Positions 53,804 through 64,000 of a stretch of DNA of 64,000 bases are shown piece after piece (positions within the stretch are counted from its first letter, which is position 1; each line of letters starts with the position of its first letter). The stretch comes from Malus domestica. Lineage: Eukaryota; Streptophyta; Magnoliopsida; Rosales; Rosaceae. Made by a program: the position numbers and the translations under genes. The notes under the pieces were generated by a model. It was not told where the DNA came from. It saw nothing but the letters and a program-made list of their open reading frames with translations, and ran no database searches. The stretch lies in the NCBI RefSeq assembly GCF_042453785.1, contig NC_091673.1:1743501-1807500 (forward strand), written 5' to 3'.

Positions 53804-56800
53804 ATGGGAATACCTGATCGTTCACTACTAGATCAAATAGACCAAGTCAGGTCTTGGATTTCTGGAGGATCAAGCTATTTGCGGGTTTTGTCTGGTGAGT
53901 TTGATATGCCTTGTAACGGTTGCAAGATGTGTTGTGATTGCAATACAAACACCACCGGTATTGGTCCTAGATATCACTGCCAGAGCTGTGGTAGATGGAT
54001 TTGTGGAAAGTGTATTCAGGGCTCCGAGTGGGATGGCATCGAGATCAGTGATGAGGATGGAGAGAGTAGTATTAAGTTCTGCAAGTTTTGTTCTTTGGCT
54101 AGATTAAGGAAGGAAGGTGGAAGGAAGAATAGTGAGAAAGTGCATCCGTCTGCCTCTCCCCGAGAAAGCCCTGAACCACCATCCCCCTGTTGTAGTGGTG
54201 AAACAGTCAAGTGTTATGCGGATAATGATGAATCCATTCGCGGTGATCATTTCGTAAAGATTTTAGAAGCCCATGATTGCGGTTATTCACCCCATGCTGA
54301 AAGGAGTATGACCTCGTTTAGTTCTCACCCATCTCCAATATCTGTTCGTCAGTCTATTAGCAGGTATGCTTTCATTCAGATAGCATGTTGTGCATCTTGA
54401 TGCAGTTATAAAAGGTTTATATTATTTGTTTAATTGGATTTCTTGCATATAACTAATCTCTTCAACTGCTATACTATTCAAACATTGAACATATTTTTTT
54501 CGTTCCATGTCCACATATCCTTCCATTAATTCTCTGTTTTGTGATGTAGGAGTGACGAAGAGGAGGCAGAGGATTCTGGAAAGAACTTTGGCAGTCCTTT
54601 AAGTGAATATTGTGATGACAATTTGGACATAGATATAAGTAGTGTTAGTTCGAGAAATGAGTTTTACAGTTCAAGGTCACTGGGATCCAATCATTTTGAT
54701 TGCCCATCTAGAATTTATTATGCTTCTAGTAGAGTTGGGCATTTTGTACAGCAGGGACGGGACGGAATCCTTGTGTCTCAGAATGATGGTCCCTTTGGTC
54801 AACAGACTAAGGCCGTTTTAAAAAGGCCTGAGAGAGGGACCGAGGATCCAGATATTACTGATGATTGCTCTGATGACCCATCAGTTATCCGTAATCAATA
54901 TGAGAAGTCACAGAGGCCACTGGATTTTGAAAACAATGGTCTCATCTGGTATCCCCCTCCGCCTGATGATGAGAATGACGAGGCAGAGAGTAATTTCTTT
55001 TCTTATGATGATGAAGATGATGACGTTGGAGATTCAGGTGCAGTGTTTTCATCAAGCAGTAGCCTCTCGAGCATGTTTCCTGCAAAGGGGAAACAGAATG
55101 AGGGTAACAAGGAACCACTTAGAGATGTGGTACAGGGGCATTTTAGAGCTCTTGTATCACAACTGTTACAAGGTGAGGGTTTCATTGGTAAAGGGGATGG
55201 AGATGAGGACTGGCTTGACATAGTTACAACAATTGCGTGGCAAGCGGCAAATTTTGTTAAACCAGATACTAGCAGAGGAGGCAGTATGGATCCTGGTGAT
55301 TATGTGAAAGTTAAATGTGTTGCATCAGGAAGTCCAAGTGACAGGTATGATTTCCTTGACATTTTTACATGACGTTTTGCATATCTCTAAGATAGAGACG
55401 TATTTATATCTTTTAATTTATGAATTTTGGATTTGTGCAGTACCCTTATAAAAGGAGTAGTTTGTACAAAGAATATAAGGCACAAACGCATGACCTCACA
55501 GTACAAAAATCCTAGATTACTTATTTTAGGGGGAGCACTTGAGTATCAGAAAATTCCAAACCAGTTGGCATCTTTTGACACATTGCTACATCAGGTCTGT
55601 TTTTTCTTCTTTCCAATTCAAGAGATTTCTCTCTCTCTGATAAATGGTAACAATTTTTTTGTAACGTAAAACTCCTTATAACTGATTTATTTCTTACTCT
55701 TTTTTTTTTTTCTGACAGGAAAACGATCATCTTAGGATGATTATCTCAAAGATAGAGGCTCTTCGCCCCAATGTTCTGCTGGTAGAGAAAAGTGTATCTT
55801 CGTATGCTCAAGACTGCCTGCTGGAAAAGGAAATATCATTAGTATTGAATGTCAAAAGGCCAGTATTGGAGCGCATAGCCCAGTGTACTGGTGCACTTAT
55901 TACTCCATCAGTTGATGATATCCCTAAGACCCGTTTGGGACATTGTGAATTGTTCCGGTTAGAAAAAATTACTGAACAGCATGAGCCCGCCAATCAGTTT
56001 AACAAGAAACCACTGAAAACCCTGATGTTTTTTGAAGGGTGTCCAAGGCGTCTTTGCTGCACTGTAATGTTTTCCATATACAGCATTTTGTTGTTTCTTT
56101 TACAATTCGAGTATCTGCTGTTTATTTGATTATGCTCATTGTAATTTAGAGCCTGGTGGGGTGGTCTCTAATCTTGTCAGTTTCTGTTTTAGGTTCTGCT
56201 GAAGGGTGCGTGTGTTGAAGAACTAAAGAAGATCAAGCATGTTGTCCAGTATTCAGTGTTTGCAGCTTACCATTTATCCCTTGAAACTTCCTTCCTTGCC
56301 GATGAGGGTGCTACTCTGCCCAAGACACCTTTGAGACACTCAATTACTATACCAGACAGGACAACAGCTGATGCGATTTCAGTAGTCCCTAATTCTCTTG
56401 CTTCGAGCAATTCCCAGGCTGTAACTTTTGCTTCTACTCAAGATGATAACATTTTGGGTCTGAAGCCGGAGATTGAAGGATTAGAATCTTTGCCTGGGCA
56501 TCTTGATCCTGGACTTGATTTACCTGTGTCTAATGGTTCTGTTGACTGTGTGGTTGGAAATACATCTTCTGATGCTTACACTGATGATATAGGAAATAAT
56601 GTGTTTTTGGGATCTTATCAATACAAGGATATAAATGGAGTCACTGTCCATTCTTCTGAAACAAAAGATCTCTCCCAACCAGAGTTGCAAGAAAGCTTGC
56701 CTCATGACTGGAGTCAGCATGAGGATAATGAGTTGACAAACTCTGAAAGGATTGATCACAATGAAGTTTCAAGTGAGTACTTCTCTTCTGCTGACACTCA

Positions 56801-59800
56801 TCAGAGCATATTGGTATCCTTCTCAAGCCATTGTGTACTGAAGGGAACTGTTTGTGAACGCTCCCGACTTCTGCGCATAAAATTCTATGGTTGCTTTGAT
56901 AAACCACTGGGAAGATATCTTCGTGATGACCTATTTGATCAGGTAATTCATTGTTACTTTACTTGATCCCCTCCTTAATTTGTTTTACTGATTATGAAAT
57001 GGAATTAAAGTTAATAATAAGCTTTGTAATTGGCAGACGTCTTCGTGTCGAACTTGTAAAGAGCCAGCGGAGGCGCATGTTCTATGTTACACCCATCAGC
57101 AAGGAAACCTTACCATTAATGTTAGACGCCTTCCTTCACTAAAGCTACCTGGGGAGAGAGATGGTAAAATATGGATGTGGCACCGGTGTCTAAGGTGTGC
57201 CCAAATTGATGGAGTTCCACCAGCAACACGGAGAGTAGTCATGTCAGATGCTGCATGGGGGCTTTCTTTTGGAAAGTTCTTGGAACTGAGCTTTTCAAAC
57301 CATGCAACTGCGAATCGTATTGCTACTTGTGGCCATTCATTACAACGGGATTGTCTCCGTTACTATGGGTAAGTACTAATAGATTTGGAGTTTTATTTAC
57401 TTTTTAGTGTGCTAAATGTTCTTAGTTTAACAAACTGACATGTATTACAGGTTTGGGAGCATGGTTGCGTTCTTCCGATATTCCCCAATTGATATTCTTT
57501 CTGTCCATTTGCCCCCTTCAGTGCTTGAATTCAATGGCCAAGTTCAACCAGAGTGGATCAGACAAGAGGCAACAGAGGTGCTTTTAAGAATTTTAATCTA
57601 ATTCTCAAATAATTGCTTGATTGGTGGTGAACGGTGAACTAGTTTTATAACTGTTGGAAGTTTATGAGAGCTCAATTCTAATAACCTGGATTGTTATGCA
57701 GCTTATGGGAAAAATGGAAACCATATATGCAGAGATTTCTGATGTACTTGACTGCATGGAGGAGAAAAATAGATCCTTGGGACATCAAATGTCAGGTGCA
57801 ATTGAGTTACAGAACCACATTATGGAGCTGAAAGATCTGCTTAAGAAGGAAAGAAATGACTACATTGTAAGTGCAAAATTGAGTATCACATGTGACTACG
57901 ATTGGTATCACATGTTTACTGGTCCATGGTTCATGTTTCATGTTTATGCCTTCTGGAATCTGTGTTTTTCTAATCTAGTCTACTTGCTTTCTCAATAGGG
58001 TTTTCTGCAACCTGCTTTTGTGGAGACGTCAGAACCAGGCCAAATGCCTGTTTCCGACATTCTGGAGCTAAATCGCTTGAGACGTTCTCTTTTAATTGGT
58101 TCTCATGTTTGGGATCGCCAGCTTTATTCATTGGACTCGCTGCTTAAAGGGAATCCTGTTTCCATGGCTACTGATGGGGTTGTATCTTTTGCCCACCTGC
58201 AAGAGTTGATAAGTGGTCCATTTGACAAGGATGGCAGCCTTGACTATGGCTCTGAAGATAATGTATCTGAGTCTTCAAAATTTCAAGTGCCTTCTGTAGA
58301 CATATCATGTCACTATAGCCGAGAGGAGGAAATGCACTCAGATAAGGAAATTGTTGGTGAGACATCCTATGAAGGCTTGTCCTCCCTTAAATCTACACTG
58401 TCCGAGAGAATAGATTCTGCATGGACTGGAACAGATCAACTTCTGGTGAAAGCTCAACCTCTTGATGCATCACATTTGACTGAACTTCAAGCTGGTGCTG
58501 TCAAGCATACTAGTCAAAGTGATGATCCTCCTTTTAAGAGGCTAATGTCGCCAGTGAGAGTTCAGTCTTTTGATTCTGTACTAGGATTTCAAGACAGGAT
58601 TAGGAAGGGATCATTCCATGCTTCTGGAGATTATAGGAGTATGGTGAGACATCCTGTTTCTCGAGTCAGAAGGACTCTTTCCCAGGCATTGCCTCGAGAG
58701 GCACAGAAGTTGGATTCGATACTCAATTCTACACCCTCGTTTGTCTCCTCTGCATCTCAAATAGCTGATGGGGTTCGGTTGCTGCTTTCCCAGACAAGCA
58801 ACAATGACATAGTTGTTGGTGTTTATGATAGCGAGCCCACTAGCATAATCTCATATGCCCTTAGTTCCAAGGATTATGAGGATTGGGTTACTGATAATTT
58901 GAATGAGCATCAGGCAGGCTGGAGTATTCATGAAAGCTTAAAAGAAGATCCTACGGCTTCTATCTTTTCACCCTGGCAGTCTTTTGGCTCTATGGACTTG
59001 GATTATATCCATTATGGAACTTATGGATCTGAAGATACTTCAGCTTCCATGGGTAACCTGTTTGCCGAAGCCAAAAGATCTCCACATCTGAGGATTTCTT
59101 TTGGGGACGAGTCCTCAAATGGGGTGGGAAAAGTTAGATTTTCTGTGACGTGTTATTTTGCAAAGCAGTTTGACTCTCTTAGGAAAAAGTGCTGCCCCAG
59201 TGAAGTGGATTTTGTACGATCTTTGAGCCGCTGCAAGAGGTGGAGTGCACAGGGGGGGAAGAGCAATGTGTATTTTGCTAAATCTCTGGATGATAGATTC
59301 ATCATAAAACAAGTCACAAAGACGGAATTGGAATCCTTTCAGGAATTTGCACCTAAGTACTTCAAATATTTGACAGATTCCCTTAGCTCAGGAAGTCCAA
59401 CTTGTATTGCCAAGGTTCTTGGTATATATCAGGTAAGGCGGCTTTGATTTTTTATTTGTTTTTGTTTTTTGTATTTTGTTTATGTCTGTGCGGGCAGTAG
59501 CGAGTAGTAGCTTAAATATATGTGTGATCTTATTATACTGGTGTATTGGCAGGTCACTGTTAAACATCTAAAGGGTGGGAAGGAAACTAAAATGGATTTG
59601 ATGGTGATGGAGAACCTGTTCTTCAAAAGAAATATTTCAAGGGTATATGATCTCAAGGGATCTACTCGATCCCGTTATAATTCTGATACAACGGGGGAAG
59701 ACAAAGTACTGTTAGATATGAATCTGTTGGAATCATTACGTACACAACCCATGTTTCTTGGAAGCAAAGCAAAGAGAAGCCTGGAAAGAGCTATTTGGAA

Positions 59801-60274
59801 TGATACGTCATTTTTAGCGGTATGCCTTGACCCCCTTCCTCTTTTTTTTCCTTACCTCTAATGATAAATGTTAAAATTTTCTCACGATCATTAGATCATC
59901 GATGCCTTTTATAATGCATATATGTGATTCGAGTTTAAATAAACTACAGTAGCACATGTTTACTTTTATCAAACTAGTACGAACGATAAGGCTATTAATT
60001 TCGACCAATGCCTCTCCAGTCTGTCGATGTAATGGACTACTCACTGCTGGTTGGGGTGGACGATGAGCGGAAGGAGCTGGTCTTGGGGATCATAGATTTC
60101 ATGAGACAATATACATGGGACAAGCATTTGGAGACATGGGTAAAGGCATCCGGGATACTTGGTGGTCCGAAGAATGCTGCTCCGACTATTATTTCCCCGA
60201 AGCAATACAAGAAACGATTCAGGAAGGCGATGACCACGTATTTTCTCACCGTGCCGGATCAATGGTCGTCATGA
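53804..60274 (+). CDS. FAB1: 1-phosphatidylinositol-3-phosphate 5-kinase, FAB1C/D-like
   Basis: Eleven coding exons: 53,804-54,363; 54,550-55,344; 55,441-55,594; 55,719-56,063; 56,193-56,942; 57,037-57,368; 57,451-57,577; 57,702-57,866; 57,999-59,432; 59,553-59,819; 60,020-60,274. All introns are GT-AG and in frame; 1,727 residues. The enzyme converts PI3P to PI(3,5)P2 on endosomes and vacuoles. Residues 37-96 form a Cys-rich FYVE-like finger with RYHCQSCGR instead of the PI3P-binding R(R/K)HHCRxCG. A TCP-1/CCT-like domain follows (about 450-660: [27 protein letters not shown]), then the conserved Cys/His region ([20 protein letters not shown]). The C-terminal kinase (about 1,440-1,727) has [38 protein letters not shown] and [12 protein letters not shown]. 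Long Ser/Asp-rich linkers separate them. The start is the first ATG in frame with the conserved MGIPD N-terminus. Which FAB1 paralog it is cannot be settled here. Confidence 0.95.
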
Positions 60275-62173
60275 AACACAGCATTCTTTTTAGTTCACAA
60301 AAGATAGTGTTCACTAATAAGTCCTACAGGGGAATTGTTACTTCTGATAAAACAGAGAGGAGGGAAACCCCTCCATCTTCTTCTTCCCCTTTCTTTTGTA
60401 TATGGGGGCTGAGTTGAATTTAACCCGAATGAGATTTGTTACCCGCTGTAATTGTGAAGAGTTGGTAACTTTGGTTATTTTGTATGTCAAAGTTACCAAC
60501 AATGTAGGATTTTTACTATTTAGCCATGTGATGTAAAAGTAGACAAATGTAAATTTAACTTTGAAACCATGGACTTCTGTCCACGTGCTTCATCAGTAAA
60601 ATATCAAATTTTTATCAGTGTCTTGAATTATAATTCTTTAATTAAAACATTAGCGGATGAAATTTCTTGAGCAATAATATGTACTTGTAATGTTATTTGT
60701 TTGATATCGTACTCTTTATTTTTTATTTTTTTTAAAAAGGTCGCATGTGTGTGTATTATCAGGTACTTAATAATTTGTTTTAATTAGATTGTTATTATTG
60801 AGCTAATGCTAAACATAATCCTTTGGATAAGAAACCTTGGAAAGTACTTCTGGTATTAGGAATTCTTAAAATAGCTGCAAAAGGAACTCTTTTTTTCGTT
60901 ACTTTAATAGTTTTGAAACTTTCCTTATTCTAAATTATTGTAATAGTTTCGAAACTTCTCCCTCTTATTAATAATATTTTTTCTTTTTGAAAAAAGATTC
61001 ATAAAGGTTATGAAGGTTATGATTTTCCAAAATTGTATGTGAGTACAGATGTACGTTAGGTTGGTTGGTTAAGGTTCAAAGCAGCTGTTTCTTGCTTGGT
61101 GCGCTAGTGCCGCTGGCTAAAATATCGTCCATATCGTTTTGTTCAAAATATAAAATTGTAGGTCGATTCATCACGATTAAGAAGAAAAAGGAAACAGGAA
61201 GATAAAACGTTTTGAATCCAATTCATGTATAATTATACAATATATTTAACTAACTACATCAGTTGCTTAGATAATCCTCGATCACTTCCTCAAGTGTGTG
61301 GTTGATGGGATACTGCGCACACTGAAGTAGAGCTACCGACTACAGGCGCTGCTCGCCACTACTTGTTAAGAAGCCGCCACTATTTGCTGTATCTCTCCTT
61401 CATTGGCTGGTCGGAAACTCACTCGTTTCTGCAGGATCCAATACAAGAATATTTCAATATATTTTCTCTTAAGTATTCTAAAACAATAAGTTAGACATAA
61501 ACATTCATGTACAAGTCACTAGTACTATACTTTAGTGCTATTCTTCTCCATTAATAAATGAAAGTTTTGGATTGAACTCCCATGGATGGCAAGTTCAATG
61601 TTTAGTTATGATTAACCCATTTTTTTAGGCTTAACCATATCATCTTGCTCTCTATCATTGTATCAAAACATAACAAACTAGAATATCTAACATTTCAAAT
61701 TTTAGTATTTCGACAAAAATGAAAAACTAATATTTAAGTATAAGTTAATATGTCTCTGGTTATAGCTGTAAACATTTCGATGTGAAACATGTTTAGATGG
61801 AAACAGAGTGGTAGGTGGTAAACTACCAAATGGGCAGTGTGTGCAACTGAGCTGGCAAAAGCAGGTGAAAAGCTTGACTATCTACGCATATTTCCAATTG
61901 CCCAAACTTCGTAAAATAACTAACACCATGACTTGGCCGTATTTGGCTACCGTTCTGACCTATCTGTCTGTACGAAAATTGGGTAAAAGGGTCGGCATAC
62001 GGCATCTGTGAACAGGAAAGGTGGGCGCAAATTAAGGTAAGATTTGGCTTATGCTTGAAATGCATAATGCTACCTAAGTTATATGGGAAGGATGGAGAAG
62101 TATTTGGGTATGACGAATTCAATATAAATATATATATTTTTTTAGTGTTAGCGGGTTAAATTGATAAATTATA
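60275..62173. other. FAB1 3' region and intergenic sequence
   Basis: The first 300 bp are probably 3' UTR (the inverted words 'ggtaactttg' and 'caaagttacc' near 60,465-60,500 can pair). Beyond about 60,600 no gene is supported; open frames at 61,808-62,122 overlap on both strands and look spurious. Confidence 0.4.
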
Positions 62174-62327
62174 GGGAACTTTAACGAAAAGCACCTGTTA
62201 CTGTTCACTTTAACGAAAAACCACATTTTTACACTAAAAAGTCAATCCTGGTACTATTCACTTTACCTTTTATTTTGTCCTTATCATTAAAACTCAAAGT
62301 TTTCAAGCCCTTTTCATTAGTTTTCCT
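62174..62327 (-). repeat. Mutator-type MITE family 2, copy 4 (154 bp)
   Basis: Starts 'gggaactttaacgaaaagca' and ends 'cccttttcattagttttcct'. Flanked by the perfect 9-bp duplication TAAATTATA (62,165-62,173 and 62,328-62,336). It lies about 95 bp downstream of the PADRE gene stop codon, so it may be part of or next to its 3' UTR. Confidence 0.9.
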
Positions 62328-62420
62328 TAAATTATATGGGAGGGGAATAGGTGGGAAACCCTAAACCCTTAGTTGGGTCTACCAACATTTCTATGCAAGC
62401 AACCAACCTAACCAAAAATG

Positions 62421-63098
62421 TCAAACACCACCACATGGCACAAAAGCAGGATCGATGTTTCTCAGAAACCCTACCTGAACCCGATGACGCTCCTTGATTC
62501 CTTGCGACTCGAGCAATCTTCCTTCATCCTTCCAATGTATTTGCGGGTTCATACCCAAACCTTGATCATTGCTCTTCACATTGTTGGTGTTCACCATGCA
62601 AAGATCCATAATCTTCTGAGCTGCCTCCGCGTCGTCTCCACTTTGACGCATCAATTTCTCCACTTCTGCCCTCGGAAGCCTCATCCTCACGCGCACCGCC
62701 CCATTCGCCTCCTCCTCGGGCACAATGCTTGCTGTCGATGCCGATGATTTCATGACCGAAAGGTCCGAAACCGACCTCCGAGAAAGCATTAGGCTTTCGA
62801 GCCTGTCCTTAGCACTCATGTTTATTCCAGAACGAACCCTTCTCGGAAAACTCTCTTTTTTAACATCAACCTTGGGCAACTCCACAAGAAAATACAACCT
62901 GTTTGGCTCAAGCTGTTGGTAGGGTTCCAACGGCTTTGCCCGAACCCCGAAATGCTTCACATCCGATGATTTTAGCAAAACATGACCTGGGAAATCCTTG
63001 ACAACCTCACCAGCTTGCACTGGTGTTTTCAACTTGAATGTCTCTCCATTAACTTGCATAACTTTTGCACGTTTTTTGCCTCCCAAGCTGTTTCCCAT
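62421..63098 (-). CDS. PADRE / DUF4228 domain protein
   Basis: Single-exon gene, 225 residues. It begins MGNSLGGKKRAKVMQVNGET; Gly2 in MGNS is a typical N-myristoylation context, suggesting membrane association. Residues about 12-75 (KVMQVNGETFKLKTPVQAGE, VLLKSSDVKHFGVRAKPLEP, LEPNRLYFLVELPK) are the N-terminal motifs of the plant PADRE (DUF4228) family. Members are often induced by pathogens or abiotic stress; the biochemical role is unknown. A middle Ser-rich segment (LMLSRRSVSDLSVMKSSAST) and a C-terminal conserved stretch (RMRLPRAEVEKLMRQS) complete it. The tail (RHRVQVGFLRNIDPAFVPCG) is also family-like. The first ATG is chosen because the myristoylation signal and domain follow at once. 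Confidence 0.9.
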   Translation of the reverse strand: MGNSLGGKKRAKVMQVNGETFKLKTPVQAGEVVKDFPGHVLLKSSDVKHFGVRAKPLEPYQQLEPNRLYFLVELPKVDVKKESFPRRVRSGINMSAKDRLESLMLSRRSVSDLSVMKSSASTASIVPEEEANGAVRVRMRLPRAEVEKLMRQSGDDAEAAQKIMDLCMVNTNNVKSNDQGLGMNPQIHWKDEGRLLESQGIKERHRVQVGFLRNIDPAFVPCGGV

Positions 63099-64000
63099 AG
63101 CTATAGCTTACTGGCCAAATATTTGGATTCTATTTCTGCTATAACATATACTCAGAAGATGGAAGATTGTATTTTTAATTTAGGATCGATGATTAATGTT
63201 TTGATTGGCCTTTTATCATGCCAAAAGTATAAAGCTCTCACCATGGTGGGTATCAGATAGGACATTTTATGGGCAGTTGTTGTAATTTGTAAATGTATTT
63301 GGTCAACAAAGAAGGCAAAAAGCGACTAAATTTTGGTTTTTGACTATGTCATGAAGTACGTATGATTTCGCTTTCGATCGATCCTATATTTCTAATTTAA
63401 CATTTTAATATTTTTTAACGACCTTATATTCCATATTTTAGAAGATAATGCTCTCCAAAAAACCCGTGATGTGTGGAACAAAGATGATTAGCTCAATCAT
63501 ATTTTGTTCTTATATTCAAGGGAAAACAGTATACGATAATCACGGCGGGAATTATTTAAGAGTTCTCTTTGGATTTGATATGATCATGTGAAAAAATTGA
63601 CTAATAGAAAAATCGTGTTAGGAAAACGTGATTTCATCGTCATCAAGACTAATCCTTGATTAAGCTCGTGATTTGTTTTTGTCAAATCAACAAAGCATTA
63701 CAAACTTCAACACTGTCACGTGTAGAAGATTGAATTTATCAAAACTATAAAAACGAAAAAGAACAACACAAACATATGCAAAGTCAAAACTAAAGCGGAT
63801 AAGAACAACACAAACAATTAAAATATCCAAATCATTACCAAAACCCATAAGCTGTATCCAAGCTAGAATAACCAAAGTCCGAAAGTTAAACTATATTTCT
63901 ACTTTCACGTGGTTTCGCTTCCGCGATGGTTTTATGTGGCATCCGGTGATGATTTTTTTACAATTGTTGATACAAATATATTATATCTATCGTTATGTGA
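63099..64000. other. Upstream region of the PADRE gene
   Basis: Contains the promoter of the PADRE gene; a minus-strand 'gagtatatgttatagcag' around 63,137-63,154 is a weak TATA candidate. Farther on is AT-rich DNA with repeated 'agaacaacacaaac' words (63,757-63,817). No other gene was seen. Confidence 0.4.

Overview
The window looks like nuclear DNA of a dicot plant. It is AT-rich, its genes carry GT-AG introns, and most of the sequence is small non-autonomous transposons, SINEs, LTR fragments and microsatellites. The repeat families and the gene content suggest Rosaceae (apple/pear type); that placement is inference from memory and was not searched.

I can support five protein-coding genes: a small J-domain (DnaJ) protein on the minus strand (2.5-3.6 kb, four exons); a small plastid-targeted protein with a twin-arginine-like second targeting signal on the minus strand (8.4-10.2 kb, two exons); an IDA-like secreted peptide precursor on the minus strand (32.3-32.5 kb); a FAB1/PIKfyve-type phosphatidylinositol-3-phosphate 5-kinase on the plus strand (53.8-60.3 kb, eleven coding exons, 1,727 residues); and a PADRE/DUF4228 protein on the minus strand (62.4-63.1 kb). 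They are unrelated neighbours with no sign of co-regulation. There are two broken host genes: a secreted SMP-30/gluconolactonase-like gene (4.2-5.7 kb), and a quinolinate phosphoribosyltransferase gene (34.8-41.2 kb) split by a 4.9-kb retroelement insertion. A LINE remnant lies at 7.4-8.1 kb.

The most interesting region is 17.4-24.8 kb. Two tandem paralogous loci each have a minus-strand TATA box, a short first exon, a probable intron, and then two inverted arms of about 72 nt. The arms contain two strongly conserved blocks separated by a variable stretch. The inner duplex has miRNA-like pairing in both loci. The loop is about 0.8 kb in locus 1 and about 3 kb, filled with repeats, in locus 2. 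I read them as long-foldback MIRNA-like genes and could not match them to a known miRNA family from memory.

The rest is a well-preserved record of transposition. It includes a 925-bp hAT MITE (8-bp target duplication) nested in another MITE; a 3,086-bp non-autonomous CACTA element (TSD ACG) carrying leader- and exon-like sequence; four copies of a MITE of about 154 bp with 9-bp duplications; and two related Mutator-like foldback elements (794 and 2,258 bp) with AT-only 9-bp duplications. The larger of these holds a further nested element. There is also a composite retroelement whose two LTR 3' ends point outward, two tRNA-derived SINEs, and a MITE inserted into a (TA)n tract.
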